Source: Pseudomonas caricapapayae
GTDB taxonomy: Bacteria; Pseudomonadota; Gammaproteobacteria; Pseudomonadales; Pseudomonadaceae
DNA length: 64,000 bases
Reading direction: 5' to 3'
NCBI RefSeq assembly: GCF_001400735.1
Contig: NZ_LJPW01000150.1
Location: forward strand, 1 to 64,000
How positions within the stretch are numbered: the stretch's first letter is position 1; the number at the start of each line of letters is the position of its first letter. The position numbers and the translations under genes are program-made. Below the pieces are notes generated by a model. That model was not told the origin of the DNA, did not search any database, and saw only the letters and a list, made by a program, of their open reading frames with translations. This document shows, in pieces, positions 17,620-27,148 of the stretch.

Positions 17620-18579
17620 TTATTTTTTGGCTGGAGATTCGTCGTAACGCATCGACAAGGCTATACGCTCTGCAGTGCCCATTGGAATTTCTCCGACGAC
17701 GGTCACCATCATGTCGCCCTGCGGCGTTGCAAGACGACGCGAAACTGCAACAGTAGGCCCTAACTGAGTCCGGATATCCGTGGAGGGACCACCCTTCACC
17801 GCCTCGATAAACACAGAAAAACGTGCCAGACCGTCGCCGTACATCAGACGTGTGACCGACGATTGAGCGGACGCATTCTTGCGCACACCACTGCTGCTTA
17901 TTTCAAAACCGGGCGGCAGCCAGTCGGAGTGCCAAGCCACAGGACCTATGGAAGACTCGGGCCTGACCTTGACCGCAGAAACAGGCTTGCAGTCGGCACT
18001 GACCTTGAGCATCTGATCCGACAAATTACCAGCGGTATCGAGATCAGTGAACTGGAAACGCTCCAGCAACTGACCCTTCTCACTCAGCAGGAGTGACTTG
18101 AGTACAAGACCGGTTTCGTTATCCAGGTGCAATTCGAGACCATATCGGTGCTGGTCCTTGGGCGACAGCGCAACAATGGTTGCCTGACGACCAGCCACAC
18201 GAGACTTGCCGACAATTTTTATGTCGTACCAGGCGGAGAGTTTCTTGACATCGAATGCACGGGAGGTGGAATCAGCCGGATTGGCTACACCCGCTTCGAG
18301 TGTACCGCTGACGCACTGGGTCAGCCCGTCAACACGCAGAACTTCCTGAGCAGAGCCATCAAGCTGCAGCAAACGCTCCTGAACCTTGCCTTCCGCTATG
18401 CGGTGCCAGATTCGATGGGTAGAAAAACTACCGTTGCGTTCGTATACAAAAGTGCCTTGATAGCTCTGCTGCTGATCAACCTTGGCAAGACGATTGATTG
18501 CGTCTTGCGCATCATCAGCCTGTACCGGGAGGGCAAGCCATCCACCAAGCAGTAACGGCAGTAGAGGGATGGCTCGCAT
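17620..18579 (-). CDS. mucB: Negative regulator of AlgU, MucB (RseB family)
   Basis: 319 residues. Signal peptide (MRAIPLLPLLLGGWLALPVQA), an N-terminal LolA-like domain (QQSYQGTFVYERNGSFSTHRI) and a C-terminal MucB/RseB domain. It binds the periplasmic part of MucA and protects it from AlgW cleavage until lipid or misfolded protein signals displace it. It starts 8 bases after mucA and is followed by mucD with no mucC between. Confidence 0.94.
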   Translation of the reverse strand: MRAIPLLPLLLGGWLALPVQADDAQDAINRLAKVDQQQSYQGTFVYERNGSFSTHRIWHRIAEGKVQERLLQLDGSAQEVLRVDGLTQCVSGTLEAGVANPADSTSRAFDVKKLSAWYDIKIVGKSRVAGRQATIVALSPKDQHRYGLELHLDNETGLVLKSLLLSEKGQLLERFQFTDLDTAGNLSDQMLKVSADCKPVSAVKVRPESSIGPVAWHSDWLPPGFEISSSGVRKNASAQSSVTRLMYGDGLARFSVFIEAVKGGPSTDIRTQLGPTVAVSRRLATPQGDMMVTVVGEIPMGTAERIALSMRYDESPAKK

Positions 18580-18587
18580 GATCCTCC

Positions 18588-19181
18588 TTAACGGTTTTCC
18601 AGACTCGCAGCACGAGCGTACGGCAGCGCGCTTTCAGTACCTTTCAACGCAGCTTCCTGGGCATGCTGGCGCAGGTAACCCGGCAAACGTTGATCACCTT
18701 GACCAGCACCCTGCAATACGCCGTTGGCCATTGGGCCAGGCGCCTGCTCGGCACTTTCTTCAGTGTAACCCGCCAGTACGGCCGGGCCTTTCACTTGCGG
18801 AACGGTCAGGTTGGCAGGCTGTTGGGTCTGCTGTGCCAGTTGCGCACCGGCAATATCGTCCTGGTTGTACAGGCGGACACCGGCCAAAACGGCTACGGTA
18901 ACCGACGCTGCAACTGCCAGACGACCCAGCGTACGCCAAGGTCCGCGCGCCGCCTTGAGCGGGCTGACTTCGTCTGCAATCGCAGCAGACACGGCTGCCG
19001 AAATATCCAGATGAGGGATCAGCAGCTCTTTGTGCATTGCTGCACGAGCGACTTGGTAACGCGACCAGGTGGCACGAGTATCAGCATCGTCAATGGCATT
19101 CAATACCCGACGTAATTCCAGTTCGTCCGCTTCGTTATCCAGTACCGCGGACAGCGATTCCTGCAGGGCTTCACGACTCAT
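18588..19181 (-). CDS. mucA: Anti-sigma factor MucA
   Basis: 197 residues, intact. The cytoplasmic N-terminal domain (MSREALQESLSAVLDNEADELELRRVL) binds AlgU; one membrane helix follows (LAVAASVTVAVLAGV, about residues 88-104); the periplasmic tail binds MucB. No frameshift of the kind that causes mucoidy is seen. Located 33 bases after algU, typical of the operon. Confidence 0.95.
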   Translation of the reverse strand: MSREALQESLSAVLDNEADELELRRVLNAIDDADTRATWSRYQVARAAMHKELLIPHLDISAAVSAAIADEVSPLKAARGPWRTLGRLAVAASVTVAVLAGVRLYNQDDIAGAQLAQQTQQPANLTVPQVKGPAVLAGYTEESAEQAPGPMANGVLQGAGQGDQRLPGYLRQHAQEAALKGTESALPYARAASLENR

Positions 19182-19214
19182 GGCGGGTTCCTCTCTTGGG
19201 CTATCGCCGCTGTC

Positions 19215-19796
19215 TCAGGATTCCTGCAACAACGGCTGCAGGGCTTTATCGATGGCTTCCCGAGCGCGGAAGATCCGAGAGCGCACGGTACCAACAGGAC
19301 ACTGCATGACGCTCGCAATGTCTTCATAACTCAGACCATCGAATTCACGTAAAGTTAGTGCCGTACGTAAATCTTCCGGGAGAAGCTGGATGGTCCGATG
19401 GACGGTGCCCTCGATCTCATCCCTCAACAATGCACGCTCCGGCGACTCGATGTCCTTGAGGCCGTGATCGCCGTCGTAGAACTCCGCGTCTTCAGACCTT
19501 ACATCGCTATCTGGCGGTCGCCGACCTCGCGACACCAAATAGTTTTTCGCCGTGTTAATGGCGATGCGGTACAGCCAGGTATAGAAAGCGCTGTCACCAC
19601 GAAAATTTCCGAGCGCACGATAAGCCTTGATAAAGGCTTCCTGTGCAACATCCTGAGCCTCATGGGTGTCGTGCACGAAACGCACGATCAACCCTAGAAT
19701 TTTGTGCTGATACTTCAGCACCAACAGATCAAATGCCCGCGTATCGCCACGCTGTACGCGCTCGACAAGCTGCTGATCCTCTTCCTGGGTTAGCAT
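19215..19796 (-). CDS. algU: Extracytoplasmic-function sigma factor AlgU/AlgT (sigma-22)
   Basis: 193 residues from the ATG at 19796 (MLTQEEDQQLVERVQ); an in-frame ATG at 19838 would add 14 residues not found in the family. Region 2 (YQHKILGLIVRFVHD, AQDVAQEAFIKAYRAL) and region 4 (LREFDGLSYEDIASVMQCP) are both intact. It directs envelope-stress and alginate genes and transcribes its own operon; the matching promoter is at 19856-19882. Confidence 0.97.
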   Translation of the reverse strand: MLTQEEDQQLVERVQRGDTRAFDLLVLKYQHKILGLIVRFVHDTHEAQDVAQEAFIKAYRALGNFRGDSAFYTWLYRIAINTAKNYLVSRGRRPPDSDVRSEDAEFYDGDHGLKDIESPERALLRDEIEGTVHRTIQLLPEDLRTALTLREFDGLSYEDIASVMQCPVGTVRSRIFRAREAIDKALQPLLQES

Positions 19797-19855
19797 GAAC
19801 ACTCCTCGTTGAGCATGAAGGAGTGTTGCAACTGACATTGTTCAGGCTCGCAAAC

Positions 19856-19882
19856 ATAGACTCGGGCTTTTCGCAAAAGTTC
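19856..19882 (-). promoter_or_regulatory. AlgU-dependent promoter of the algU-mucABD operon
   Basis: Reading the minus strand, GAACTT (19882-19877), 16 bases, then TCTAT (19860-19856), matching the sigma-22/sigma-E consensus GAACTT-N16/17-TCTGA. It ends 60 bases upstream of the algU start, giving autoregulation. Confidence 0.8.
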
Positions 19883-20293
19883 TCCCCCTTCAAGCAAGTT
19901 TCCTGCAAGCCATCATGAAGCCTGCACGAAAAACGCAGCTCGACACGGTCGGCTGCGCGAATAGTCTTGTCGCCAGTTTCGCAGTTGATGATCACTTATC
20001 TAAGCCTGCGAAAACGACGCTGTTCCTGTGTAGGCAACCTGCTATTGAGCATGGTTCTTAGCAAAAAGTTCCATTGACACAATCACAGGCGTGAGCGGCA
20101 AACTGCGCAAAGTCCCCTGAAATCAGTGCACTGGAGCATTTCCAGTAACGGATCACAGGGAAAACAATAGGCATGACATCCGGGACTGGAGCACAATCCA
20201 GACCCGCCGTGGTCTCACATTGCCATGTAGGCGCGGCTATTGTGCCGTTACCCCAATACTTATACTAGTGGTCGCCAAGGGCAGAATTCGCAG
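19883..20293. other. Divergent intergenic region between algU and nadB
   Basis: About 410 bases without a convincing gene. It should hold further algU promoters and the nadB promoter. I see no hairpin with a U run or known RNA here. Confidence 0.5.
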
Positions 20294-21910
20294 ATGAGTC
20301 AACATTTTCAGCATGACGTACTGGTAATAGGCAGCGGCGCTGCCGGGCTGAGCCTGGCACTGACCCTTCCCGAGCACCTGCGGATTGCGGTTCTGAGCAA
20401 AGGTGATCTGGCCAACGGCTCGACATTCTGGGCTCAGGGTGGCGTGGCAGCGGTGCTGGATGACACCGACACGGTGCAGTCTCATGTTGAAGACACGCTG
20501 AATGCCGGCGGCGGTCTCTGCAACGAGGAGGCTGTACGCTTTACTGTCGAGCACAGTCGTGAGGCGATTCAGTGGCTGATCGACCAGGGCGTCCCGTTTA
20601 CTCGGGGCGACGCCGCCGACACCGATGAAAGCGGCTTTGAATTCCACCTCACGCGCGAAGGCGGTCACAGCCATCGGCGGATCATCCACGCCGCCGATGC
20701 CACCGGCGCAGCTATTTTTCGCACCCTGCTGGAACAGGCCAGCAAACGGCCGAACATCGAGTTGCTCGAACAGCGCGCCGCCATCGACCTGATCACCGAA
20801 CGACGCCTCGGACTGGACGGCCAGCGCTGCCTCGGCGCTTATGTGCTCAATCGCACCAGTGGTGAAGTGGACACCTACAGCGCGCGCTTCATAATCCTCG
20901 CGTCAGGCGGTGCTGCCAAGGTCTATCTGTACACCAGCAACCCTGACGGTGCCTGCGGCGACGGTATCGCCATGGCCTGGCGCTCCGGTTGCAGAGTGGC
21001 AAACCTTGAGTTCAACCAGTTTCACCCGACCTGCCTGTACCACCCCCAGGCCAAAAGCTTTCTGATCACCGAAGCACTCCGCGGCGAAGGCGCCTACCTC
21101 AAGCTGCCCAATGGCGAGCGTTTCATGCAACGATTCGACGAACGGGCGGAGCTGGCACCTCGCGACATCGTTGCCCGTGCGATAGACCACGAAATGAAGC
21201 GGCTGGGTATCGACTGCGTCTATCTGGACATCAGCCATAAACCGGAAGCCTTCATCAGGGCGCACTTTCCGACGGTCTACGAGCGATGCCTGGAGTTTTC
21301 CATCGACATTACCCGAGAGCCGATCCCGGTGGTTCCGGCGGCGCATTACACCTGCGGCGGCGTGATGGTCGACAGCAAAGGCCATACCGACGTACCCGGC
21401 CTGTACGCCATCGGCGAGACCAGTTTCACAGGCCTGCATGGCGCCAATCGCATGGCCAGCAATTCATTGCTGGAGTGCTTCGTCTATGCCCGCTCGGCGG
21501 CGGCAGACATCGAGAGGCAACTGGCTGACGTGCAGATGCCCGTGGACCTTCCGGCCTGGGACGCCAGCCAGGTCACCGACTCGGACGAGGATGTGATCAT
21601 CGCGCACAACTGGGACGAACTGCGGCGATTCATGTGGGACTACGTCGGCATTGTGCGCACCAACAAACGCCTGCAGCGCGCTCAGCATCGCGTGCGCCTG
21701 TTGCTGGATGAGATCGACGAGTTCTACAGCAACTACAAGGTCAGCCGCGACCTGATAGAGCTGCGCAACCTGGCACAGGTGGCGGAGCTGATGATCTGCT
21801 CCGCCATGCAGCGCAAGGAAAGTCGCGGCCTGCATTACACGCTGGACTATCCCGACACGTTGCCGGAAGCACTGGACACTATTCTGGTGCCGCCCACCTA
21901 TGCCGGCTGA
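20294..21910 (+). CDS. nadB: L-aspartate oxidase
   Basis: 538 residues from the ATG at 20294 (MSQHFQHDVLVIGSGAAG). FAD-binding GSGAAGLSLAL at the N-terminus, the substrate-side motif STFWAQGGVAAV, HRRIIHAADATG, and the C-terminal helical flap. NadB oxidises L-aspartate to iminoaspartate, the first step of NAD biosynthesis. Divergent from algU, as in other pseudomonads. Its end overlaps the convergent ygfX by 32 bases. Confidence 0.96.
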   Translation: MSQHFQHDVLVIGSGAAGLSLALTLPEHLRIAVLSKGDLANGSTFWAQGGVAAVLDDTDTVQSHVEDTLNAGGGLCNEEAVRFTVEHSREAIQWLIDQGVPFTRGDAADTDESGFEFHLTREGGHSHRRIIHAADATGAAIFRTLLEQASKRPNIELLEQRAAIDLITERRLGLDGQRCLGAYVLNRTSGEVDTYSARFIILASGGAAKVYLYTSNPDGACGDGIAMAWRSGCRVANLEFNQFHPTCLYHPQAKSFLITEALRGEGAYLKLPNGERFMQRFDERAELAPRDIVARAIDHEMKRLGIDCVYLDISHKPEAFIRAHFPTVYERCLEFSIDITREPIPVVPAAHYTCGGVMVDSKGHTDVPGLYAIGETSFTGLHGANRMASNSLLECFVYARSAAADIERQLADVQMPVDLPAWDASQVTDSDEDVIIAHNWDELRRFMWDYVGIVRTNKRLQRAQHRVRLLLDEIDEFYSNYKVSRDLIELRNLAQVAELMICSAMQRKESRGLHYTLDYPDTLPEALDTILVPPTYAG

Positions 21911-22343
21911 ACTTCAGGCGTACGCGCAGACGTCGGTGAATATCCGGCGTCAGCGCGTCGAGCGGGATACAGCAGCTCATTCTCGACCAGGCTGGTTTAC
22001 CGTTGATGATCGGGCGAAAACGCAGAATCACCACCCAGGGTAACGCAAGGCTGTCCGGGCATAACTGCACAGGCTGCCAGCCATCACGCTCATTCCATAA
22101 CTGCCAGCCTTGGGGATCGCGCTTCAGCGCGGTGAACGCTGCCGAATGGCTAAGCAGGATGGAGCGCGGCAACACCCAGGCAGCATGCGCAACGCAGACC
22201 AGCACACCGGGCGCTATAACCCAACCAGAGATATCCAGCGAGAACAGTGCGACAAGCGCCAGCAACTGAACAGCGAGATACAGTGCCAATAGCAGGCGCG
22301 AGTCCTGCCAGTGGCATTCAAAACGATCACTTGGGCTGGACAC
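21879..22343 (-). CDS. YgfX/CptA-like small membrane protein
   Basis: 154 residues with two close membrane helices (LLLALYLAVQLLALVALFSL and WVIAPGVLVCVAHAAWVL) followed by a small cytoplasmic domain (GWQLWNERDGWQPVQL). This matches the YgfX family, found next to sdhE (ygfY) in enterics, where the pair was once described as a toxin-antitoxin module. It overlaps the end of sdhE by 17 bases and is co-transcribed with it. Confidence 0.75.
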   Translation of the reverse strand: MSSPSDRFECHWQDSRLLLALYLAVQLLALVALFSLDISGWVIAPGVLVCVAHAAWVLPRSILLSHSAAFTALKRDPQGWQLWNERDGWQPVQLCPDSLALPWVVILRFRPIINGKPAWSRMSCCIPLDALTPDIHRRLRVRLKFSRHRWAAPE

Positions 22344-22581
22344 GGTCCAGAATCATGCGAACCATACGCTGCAATTCAGCGTCTTCGGACTCGGCGCGCT
22401 GCATGAACCAGCCGAACATGTCCTGATCTTCACAGGTGAGCAAACGACGGTACAGATCGCGATCCACGTCATTCAAATGCGGATAGACCTCACGGACAAA
22501 CGGCACCAGCAGCACATCCAGTTCAAGCATGCCGCGGCGGCTGTGCCAGTAAAGGCGGTTGAGTTCAACGTCTTCGACCAT
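22327..22581 (-). CDS. sdhE: FAD assembly factor SdhE
   Basis: 84 residues from the ATG at 22581 (MVEDVELNRLYWHSRRGMLE), preceded by GGAG. The RGMLELD motif that contacts the flavoprotein is intact. SdhE helps attach FAD covalently to SdhA and FrdA. A longer frame to 22677 exists but its extra residues do not resemble the family. Forms a pair with the YgfX-like gene. Confidence 0.9.
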   Translation of the reverse strand: MVEDVELNRLYWHSRRGMLELDVLLVPFVREVYPHLNDVDRDLYRRLLTCEDQDMFGWFMQRAESEDAELQRMVRMILDRVQPK

Positions 22582-22728
22582 GGAGCGCTCCTCAAAGTAG
22601 GCCGCAAGTATACAGCCGCGAGCCGGGCACGCGAATCTTGCAATGGTCGCAGCAGTTTTCACGTACCCCGTATGCATAACCTCGACTCGGCACTATGATG
22701 TGCCCCCGGACTTTTTTCCCAATTTGCG

Positions 22729-23676
22729 ATGACCATGGCCCACACAGCTTTTTTCTGCACGCTATCCCATGAGGGCGTTCTCGCCGTTCGCGGCGTGGAT
22801 GCCAGCAAGTTTCTTCAGGGTCAATTGACGTGCAACCTCAATTATCTGAATGAAGACACGTCCAGCCTCGGCGCACGCTGCACGCAAAAGGGCCGGATGC
22901 AGTCGAGCTTTCGCATCGTTTTCGAGGGCGACGGCTGCCTGCTGGCGATGGCCAGCGAACTGATCGAAGCGCAATTGCTGGATCTGCGTAAATACGCAGT
23001 GTTCTCCAAATCGAAACTGACCGACGAAAGCGCAGACTGGGTGCGCTTCGGCCTGCAGGACGGTGATGGAGCGCTGGCCAGTCTGGGCCTGGAGCTTGCG
23101 CAGGAAACCGACTCGGTGGCGCGGGCCGGTGAAATGATCGCGATTCGCGTCTCGCCGGGCCGGGCCGAACTCTGGGTGCGCTCCGAAAACGCGGACAGCA
23201 TCAAGTCAAATCTGGCATCGCAACTGAGTGAAGGCCCACTGAATGACTGGCTGCTGGGCCAGATACGCGTTGGTATCGGTCAGGTGTTCGGCAGCACTCG
23301 AGAAGAGTTCATCCCGCAGATGATCAACCTGCAGGCGGTCGGCGGCGTCAGCTTCAAAAAGGGTTGCTACACCGGCCAGGAAATCGTTGCGCGAATGCAA
23401 TACCTTGGCAAACTCAAGCGCAGGCTCTACCGCCTGACCCTGAGCAGCGAAGAGATCCCGGAGCCCGGAACGGCATTGTTTTCACCCGTACATGCCAGCG
23501 CCGTAGGCAATGTGGTCATCGCCGCGCACTCCGGCCAGGGCGTCGAACTGCTCGCTGTACTGCAGGGCGACGCGGCAGAAGACGGCCGCGTAAATCTTGG
23601 CTCGCCAGAAGGCGCAGCGCTGCAAATGAGTGATCTGCCCTACATACTGGACAGCAAACTCGAAACTCAGCGCTAA
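22729..23676 (+). CDS. ygfZ: Folate-binding protein YgfZ
   Basis: 315 residues. The family signature KGCYTGQEIVARMQ is present at about residues 208-221, within a GcvT-like fold that starts with VRGVDASKFLQGQLTCN. YgfZ uses tetrahydrofolate to help assemble and repair certain Fe-S clusters. Divergent from sdhE, another factor for succinate dehydrogenase-type enzymes. Start ATG 22729 or 22735. Confidence 0.9.
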   Translation: MTMAHTAFFCTLSHEGVLAVRGVDASKFLQGQLTCNLNYLNEDTSSLGARCTQKGRMQSSFRIVFEGDGCLLAMASELIEAQLLDLRKYAVFSKSKLTDESADWVRFGLQDGDGALASLGLELAQETDSVARAGEMIAIRVSPGRAELWVRSENADSIKSNLASQLSEGPLNDWLLGQIRVGIGQVFGSTREEFIPQMINLQAVGGVSFKKGCYTGQEIVARMQYLGKLKRRLYRLTLSSEEIPEPGTALFSPVHASAVGNVVIAAHSGQGVELLAVLQGDAAEDGRVNLGSPEGAALQMSDLPYILDSKLETQR

Positions 23677-23790
23677 GCCAGACGAACACATTCAGGTTCC
23701 TAGTGTCTCTAGAGCGTTCCAGTGCACATGCTGGCGCTCTGCAGAGCGCGCGGAAAACTCTGGACACCCCCAACGGCTGCGAGATGCAAC

Positions 23791-24612
23791 ATGAGCAAGA
23801 TGGCTGACGAGGTGCAGAGAAACTTGATCAAGGCCATCGACAGAGATGCCTTGTTTCTGCCTACCCTGCCGGAAGTAGCACTGAGAATTCGCCTTGCCGC
23901 CGAAGACACCGAAATCAGTATTTCGGCCCTGAGCAAGGTCATCGGTAGCGATACAGCCCTATCCGCACGCCTGATAAAGGTCGCGAACAGTCCTCTGCTG
24001 CGTCCGAATTTTGAGGTCAGCGACGTCAATACCGCGATCCGGCGGCTGGGCGTCAATTACACCTGCAACCTGGCCATCGGCCTGGTGGTCGAGCAAATGT
24101 TTCACGCCAAGTCTCCCGTCATCGAGCAGAAGATGCGTGATATCTGGAAACAAAGTCTGCAAGTGGCCGGCATCAGTTACACGCTCTGCCAGCACTACAC
24201 CACACTCAAACCCGATCAGGCCACGCTCGCCGGCCTGATCCATCTGATCGGAATCCTGCCGATCCTGACGTACGCAGAAGACCATTACGAGCTGCTGTCC
24301 GATCCGATCAGCCTCAACCACGTGATCGACAGCATTCATCCGGTCATCGGCGAACGCTTGCTGCGCTCATGGGATTTCCCCGAGCCGCTGGCCTGCGTGC
24401 CAGGTCAGTTCCAGAACTTCTCGCGCGTGTCCAAAAGCCCGGACTACACCGATCTGGTACAGATCGCCACCGTGCATATCCACAGAAATACCGACCACCC
24501 TTTCAGTCTTGTGGAAATGGTCGACCTGCCTGCATACAGTCAGCTGCGGCTTGCCAGAGCCGAAGGAATGCTGAGCGCTCAGATGGACGAAGCCAAGAGC
24601 ATGCTCTACTAG
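23791..24612 (+). CDS. HDOD-domain signalling protein
   Basis: 273 residues from the ATG at 23791; an in-frame ATG at 23722 would add 23 residues without a ribosome site. HDOD features: LPTLPEVALRIRLAAED, VIGSDTALSARLIKVANSPLL, and a conserved middle IHLIGILPILTYAE. HDOD proteins lack the full HD metal site and act in signalling, motility or stress in pseudomonads. No partner receiver domain is attached. Confidence 0.85.
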   Translation: MSKMADEVQRNLIKAIDRDALFLPTLPEVALRIRLAAEDTEISISALSKVIGSDTALSARLIKVANSPLLRPNFEVSDVNTAIRRLGVNYTCNLAIGLVVEQMFHAKSPVIEQKMRDIWKQSLQVAGISYTLCQHYTTLKPDQATLAGLIHLIGILPILTYAEDHYELLSDPISLNHVIDSIHPVIGERLLRSWDFPEPLACVPGQFQNFSRVSKSPDYTDLVQIATVHIHRNTDHPFSLVEMVDLPAYSQLRLARAEGMLSAQMDEAKSMLY

Positions 24613-24620
24613 GTTCATTA

Positions 24621-26003
24621 TCAGGTCGCGACAAAACTGACCCGCACTTTCAGGCCCCGCTCGGCACCATCGTGCAACGTGATTCTGGCCAGGTGCGCAC
24701 GACAGATTTCCCCCACGATAGCCAGGCCGAGCCCGGCACCACTGCCCTGCTGACTGCGTCGGTAAAAGCGCTCGAAAACCCGCTCGCGCTCATCTGACGG
24801 AATGCCGGGGCCATCATCCTCGACTTCGAGCACACCCGGCGCATAGACCCGCAACACGACGTTGCCGCCCGGAGAGGTATGGGCCAGCGCATTGTCGATC
24901 AGATTGCTCAGTAACTCGTTCAGCAATGTCGGCTCACCACGCAGCCAGACCGGTTCCTCAGCCTCCAGCGCCAGTGCGATGCCGCGAGAATGGGCCAGCG
25001 GTGCCATGGCCATACCCAGCTCTCTGGCCAGTTGGCTGAGGTCAAGCTGTTGTGCGCCGCCTTCGGCAATAGCCCGGGCACCGTTTTCAATCCGCGCCAG
25101 TGATAACAACTGATTGGCCAGGTGTGTGAGCCGATCGGTGCCAAGCGCCGCAGACTCCAGCGTACTGCGCCAGTGTTGCGGGTCGCGCTCGCGCAGGCCC
25201 AGCTCAACCCGCGCCTTGAGCGCGGCGAGCGGCGTGCGCAATTCATGGGCGGCGTCGGCGATGAACTGCGCCTGCCGCTCGAACTGCAGGCGCAACCGCT
25301 CGGTGAAGTGATTCAGCGCCCCGACCAGCGGACGCAATTCGTGCTGCACCTCAACCATGGGCAGCGAGCGCAGATCGTCCGGCTGACGTTCCTCGACTGC
25401 CGTACGCAACCGTTCCAGCGGTCGCAATGCAGCGCTCACGGTGAACCAGACCAGCAGCAACGCGCCACCGCCGAGCATGCCCAGGCGCAGCAATGTGTCA
25501 GCCATCAGGCTTCGCGCCATGCCCTTGCGCGCCTCCTGGGTTTCGGCAACGCGGATCTCGGCAGTGCCATTCATGCCTGGGTCAGTCACCGGCTTGAGCA
25601 GGCTCACCACACGGACATCCTGACCTTGATAAACGCCGTTATAAAACTTGGCCAACGCAGGGTAATCGTCGGTGCGCAACGTTCCCGGAGGTGGCGAAGG
25701 CAGATTTTCGTAACCGGAAATCAGCTTCTGATGAATGTCGTTGACCTGGTAATAGATTCGCCCTTCGCTGTCATAGGCGAAGGTGTCCAGCGCCACGTAG
25801 GGAATGTCGGCGCTCAACGTGCCATCACGCTGGGTCAGGCCAGCGGCAATGGTCCGCGCTGAAGCCAGCAATGTACGGTCATAGGCGGTATCGGCCACTT
25901 CGCGACCATTCCAGTAAGCGCTCATGCCGCTGGCCAGCATCAACACCACCAGCAGCAAAGCCAGGTTCCACAACAACCGCCAACGCAGGCTGTCGTTAAT
26001 CAT
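24621..26003 (-). CDS. tctE: Sensor histidine kinase TctE
   Basis: About 460 residues from the ATG at 26003 (MINDSLRWRLLWNLAL); another ATG is at 26015. Two membrane helices (about 8-27 and 165-185) flank a periplasmic sensor of about 135 residues; a HAMP-like linker, HisKA with the phospho-His in AAHELRTPLAAL, then HATPase motifs NLIDNALAHTSPGG, DDGPGIP and GAGLGLAIV. It should sense tricarboxylates and phosphorylate TctD. It overlaps tctD by 8 bases and lies upstream of the divergent tctCBA. Confidence 0.85.
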   Translation of the reverse strand: MINDSLRWRLLWNLALLLVVLMLASGMSAYWNGREVADTAYDRTLLASARTIAAGLTQRDGTLSADIPYVALDTFAYDSEGRIYYQVNDIHQKLISGYENLPSPPPGTLRTDDYPALAKFYNGVYQGQDVRVVSLLKPVTDPGMNGTAEIRVAETQEARKGMARSLMADTLLRLGMLGGGALLLVWFTVSAALRPLERLRTAVEERQPDDLRSLPMVEVQHELRPLVGALNHFTERLRLQFERQAQFIADAAHELRTPLAALKARVELGLRERDPQHWRSTLESAALGTDRLTHLANQLLSLARIENGARAIAEGGAQQLDLSQLARELGMAMAPLAHSRGIALALEAEEPVWLRGEPTLLNELLSNLIDNALAHTSPGGNVVLRVYAPGVLEVEDDGPGIPSDERERVFERFYRRSQQGSGAGLGLAIVGEICRAHLARITLHDGAERGLKVRVSFVAT

Positions 26004-26667
26004 CGCGGCTTTCAAGCAGATACCCCAACCCTCGAAAGGTCACGATGGCCACGGAATGCCCATCGAGCTTCTTGCGCAGACGATGGACGTAAATTTCAAT
26101 GGCGTCAGGGCTGGCCTCTTCATCGAGCCCGAACACCTGCGCGGCCAGTTGCTCCTTGCTCATCACCCGGCCAGGTCGGGCGATAAGCGCTTCCAGCACC
26201 GCCTGTTCGCGTGAGGTCAGGGTGAGTAGCTCTTCACCCAGCGTGAAACGTCGTGTGTCCAGATCATAGGCCAGCACGCCACAGCGCTGCTGCCGCTCGC
26301 CGCCCAGCACACTGCGACGCAGCAATGCCTTGACCCTGGCCTCCAGCTCGGAGAGCTCGAAAGGCTTGGCAAGGTAGTCGTCGGCCCCCAGATTAAGGCC
26401 ATGAACCCGATCCTTGACGTCGCTGCGTGCGGTCAGCATGAGCACCGGCAGGTTCTTACTGCGCGCTCGTAAACGCGCCAGCACCTCAAAACCGTCCATG
26501 CGCGGCAGCCCTACATCGAGAATGGCGACAGCATATTCTTCACTGCTCAACGCCAGGTCGGCAGCCACCCCGTCATGCAGTACATCAACGGTCAAACCCG
26601 CGCCCTTGAGCGCCTGCGCGACACTTTCAGCCAATTGCAGATGATCTTCCACGAGAAGAACACGCAT
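25996..26667 (-). CDS. tctD: Response regulator TctD
   Basis: 223 residues from the ATG at 26667 (MRVLLVEDHLQLAESVAQALK), preceded by GGAGA. Receiver domain with the phospho-Asp in VAILDVGLPRMDGF and Lys in LAKPFEL; C-terminal OmpR-type winged helix (LTSREQAVLEALIA, EIYVHRLRKKL). In pseudomonads TctD-TctE control tctCBA for citrate-type substrates, and the divergent tct operon agrees with that. Confidence 0.88.
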   Translation of the reverse strand: MRVLLVEDHLQLAESVAQALKGAGLTVDVLHDGVAADLALSSEEYAVAILDVGLPRMDGFEVLARLRARSKNLPVLMLTARSDVKDRVHGLNLGADDYLAKPFELSELEARVKALLRRSVLGGERQQRCGVLAYDLDTRRFTLGEELLTLTSREQAVLEALIARPGRVMSKEQLAAQVFGLDEEASPDAIEIYVHRLRKKLDGHSVAIVTFRGLGYLLESRDD

Positions 26668-27148
26668 CGCCGTCTCCTGATTGTCACTGTTGTTATCGAT
26701 CTGGGTATCGATGCTTGTGGCGATGGAGTTTACAGGCCGGCCGCCGTCTGTGAAGGCCAGAAACGATTTGCTACGTGCCGATCGCGACGTGAAAGGAAGC
26801 TGAAAGGTTTGCGAAAGGTTCGTCATTTAGCATCGCCAGACGACCCGACAGAAGGGTACGTATGAAACAGGCGCCTGGATGCGTCTGAAAAATAAAAACA
26901 ATAAATCGTCAAACGGAGTCACCTCATGTCTACGCCAGCCCTGGCTTGCCAGTTCAGTGAGCACAATCCATCGCGAAGTGCTCAGCGCCAGCTTTACCCC
27001 CTGCTCCGCCTCCCTGCAAAACATCAGCGTACAGCGCTGTACCGATGGCACGTGTGTGTCGGCGAACAACGCTCGTCGTGCACGTAAAAAAAGCCCCAGC
27101 TGAACAGCTTCTCTCTACCAAAAACAAGAATAGCTCTGGAGACTGAAC
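26668..27148. other. Divergent regulatory region between tctD and tctC
   Basis: About 480 bases with an AT-rich stretch near 26884-26920 that may hold promoters and TctD sites. I find no gene here; open frames across it are short and unlike coding sequence. No terminator or known RNA seen. Confidence 0.5.

Noticed and set aside
21879..22581. Toxin-antitoxin module (ygfX/ygfY)
   Set aside because: The smaller gene is SdhE, a flavin assembly factor; the older toxin-antitoxin interpretation is not supported by anything visible here.
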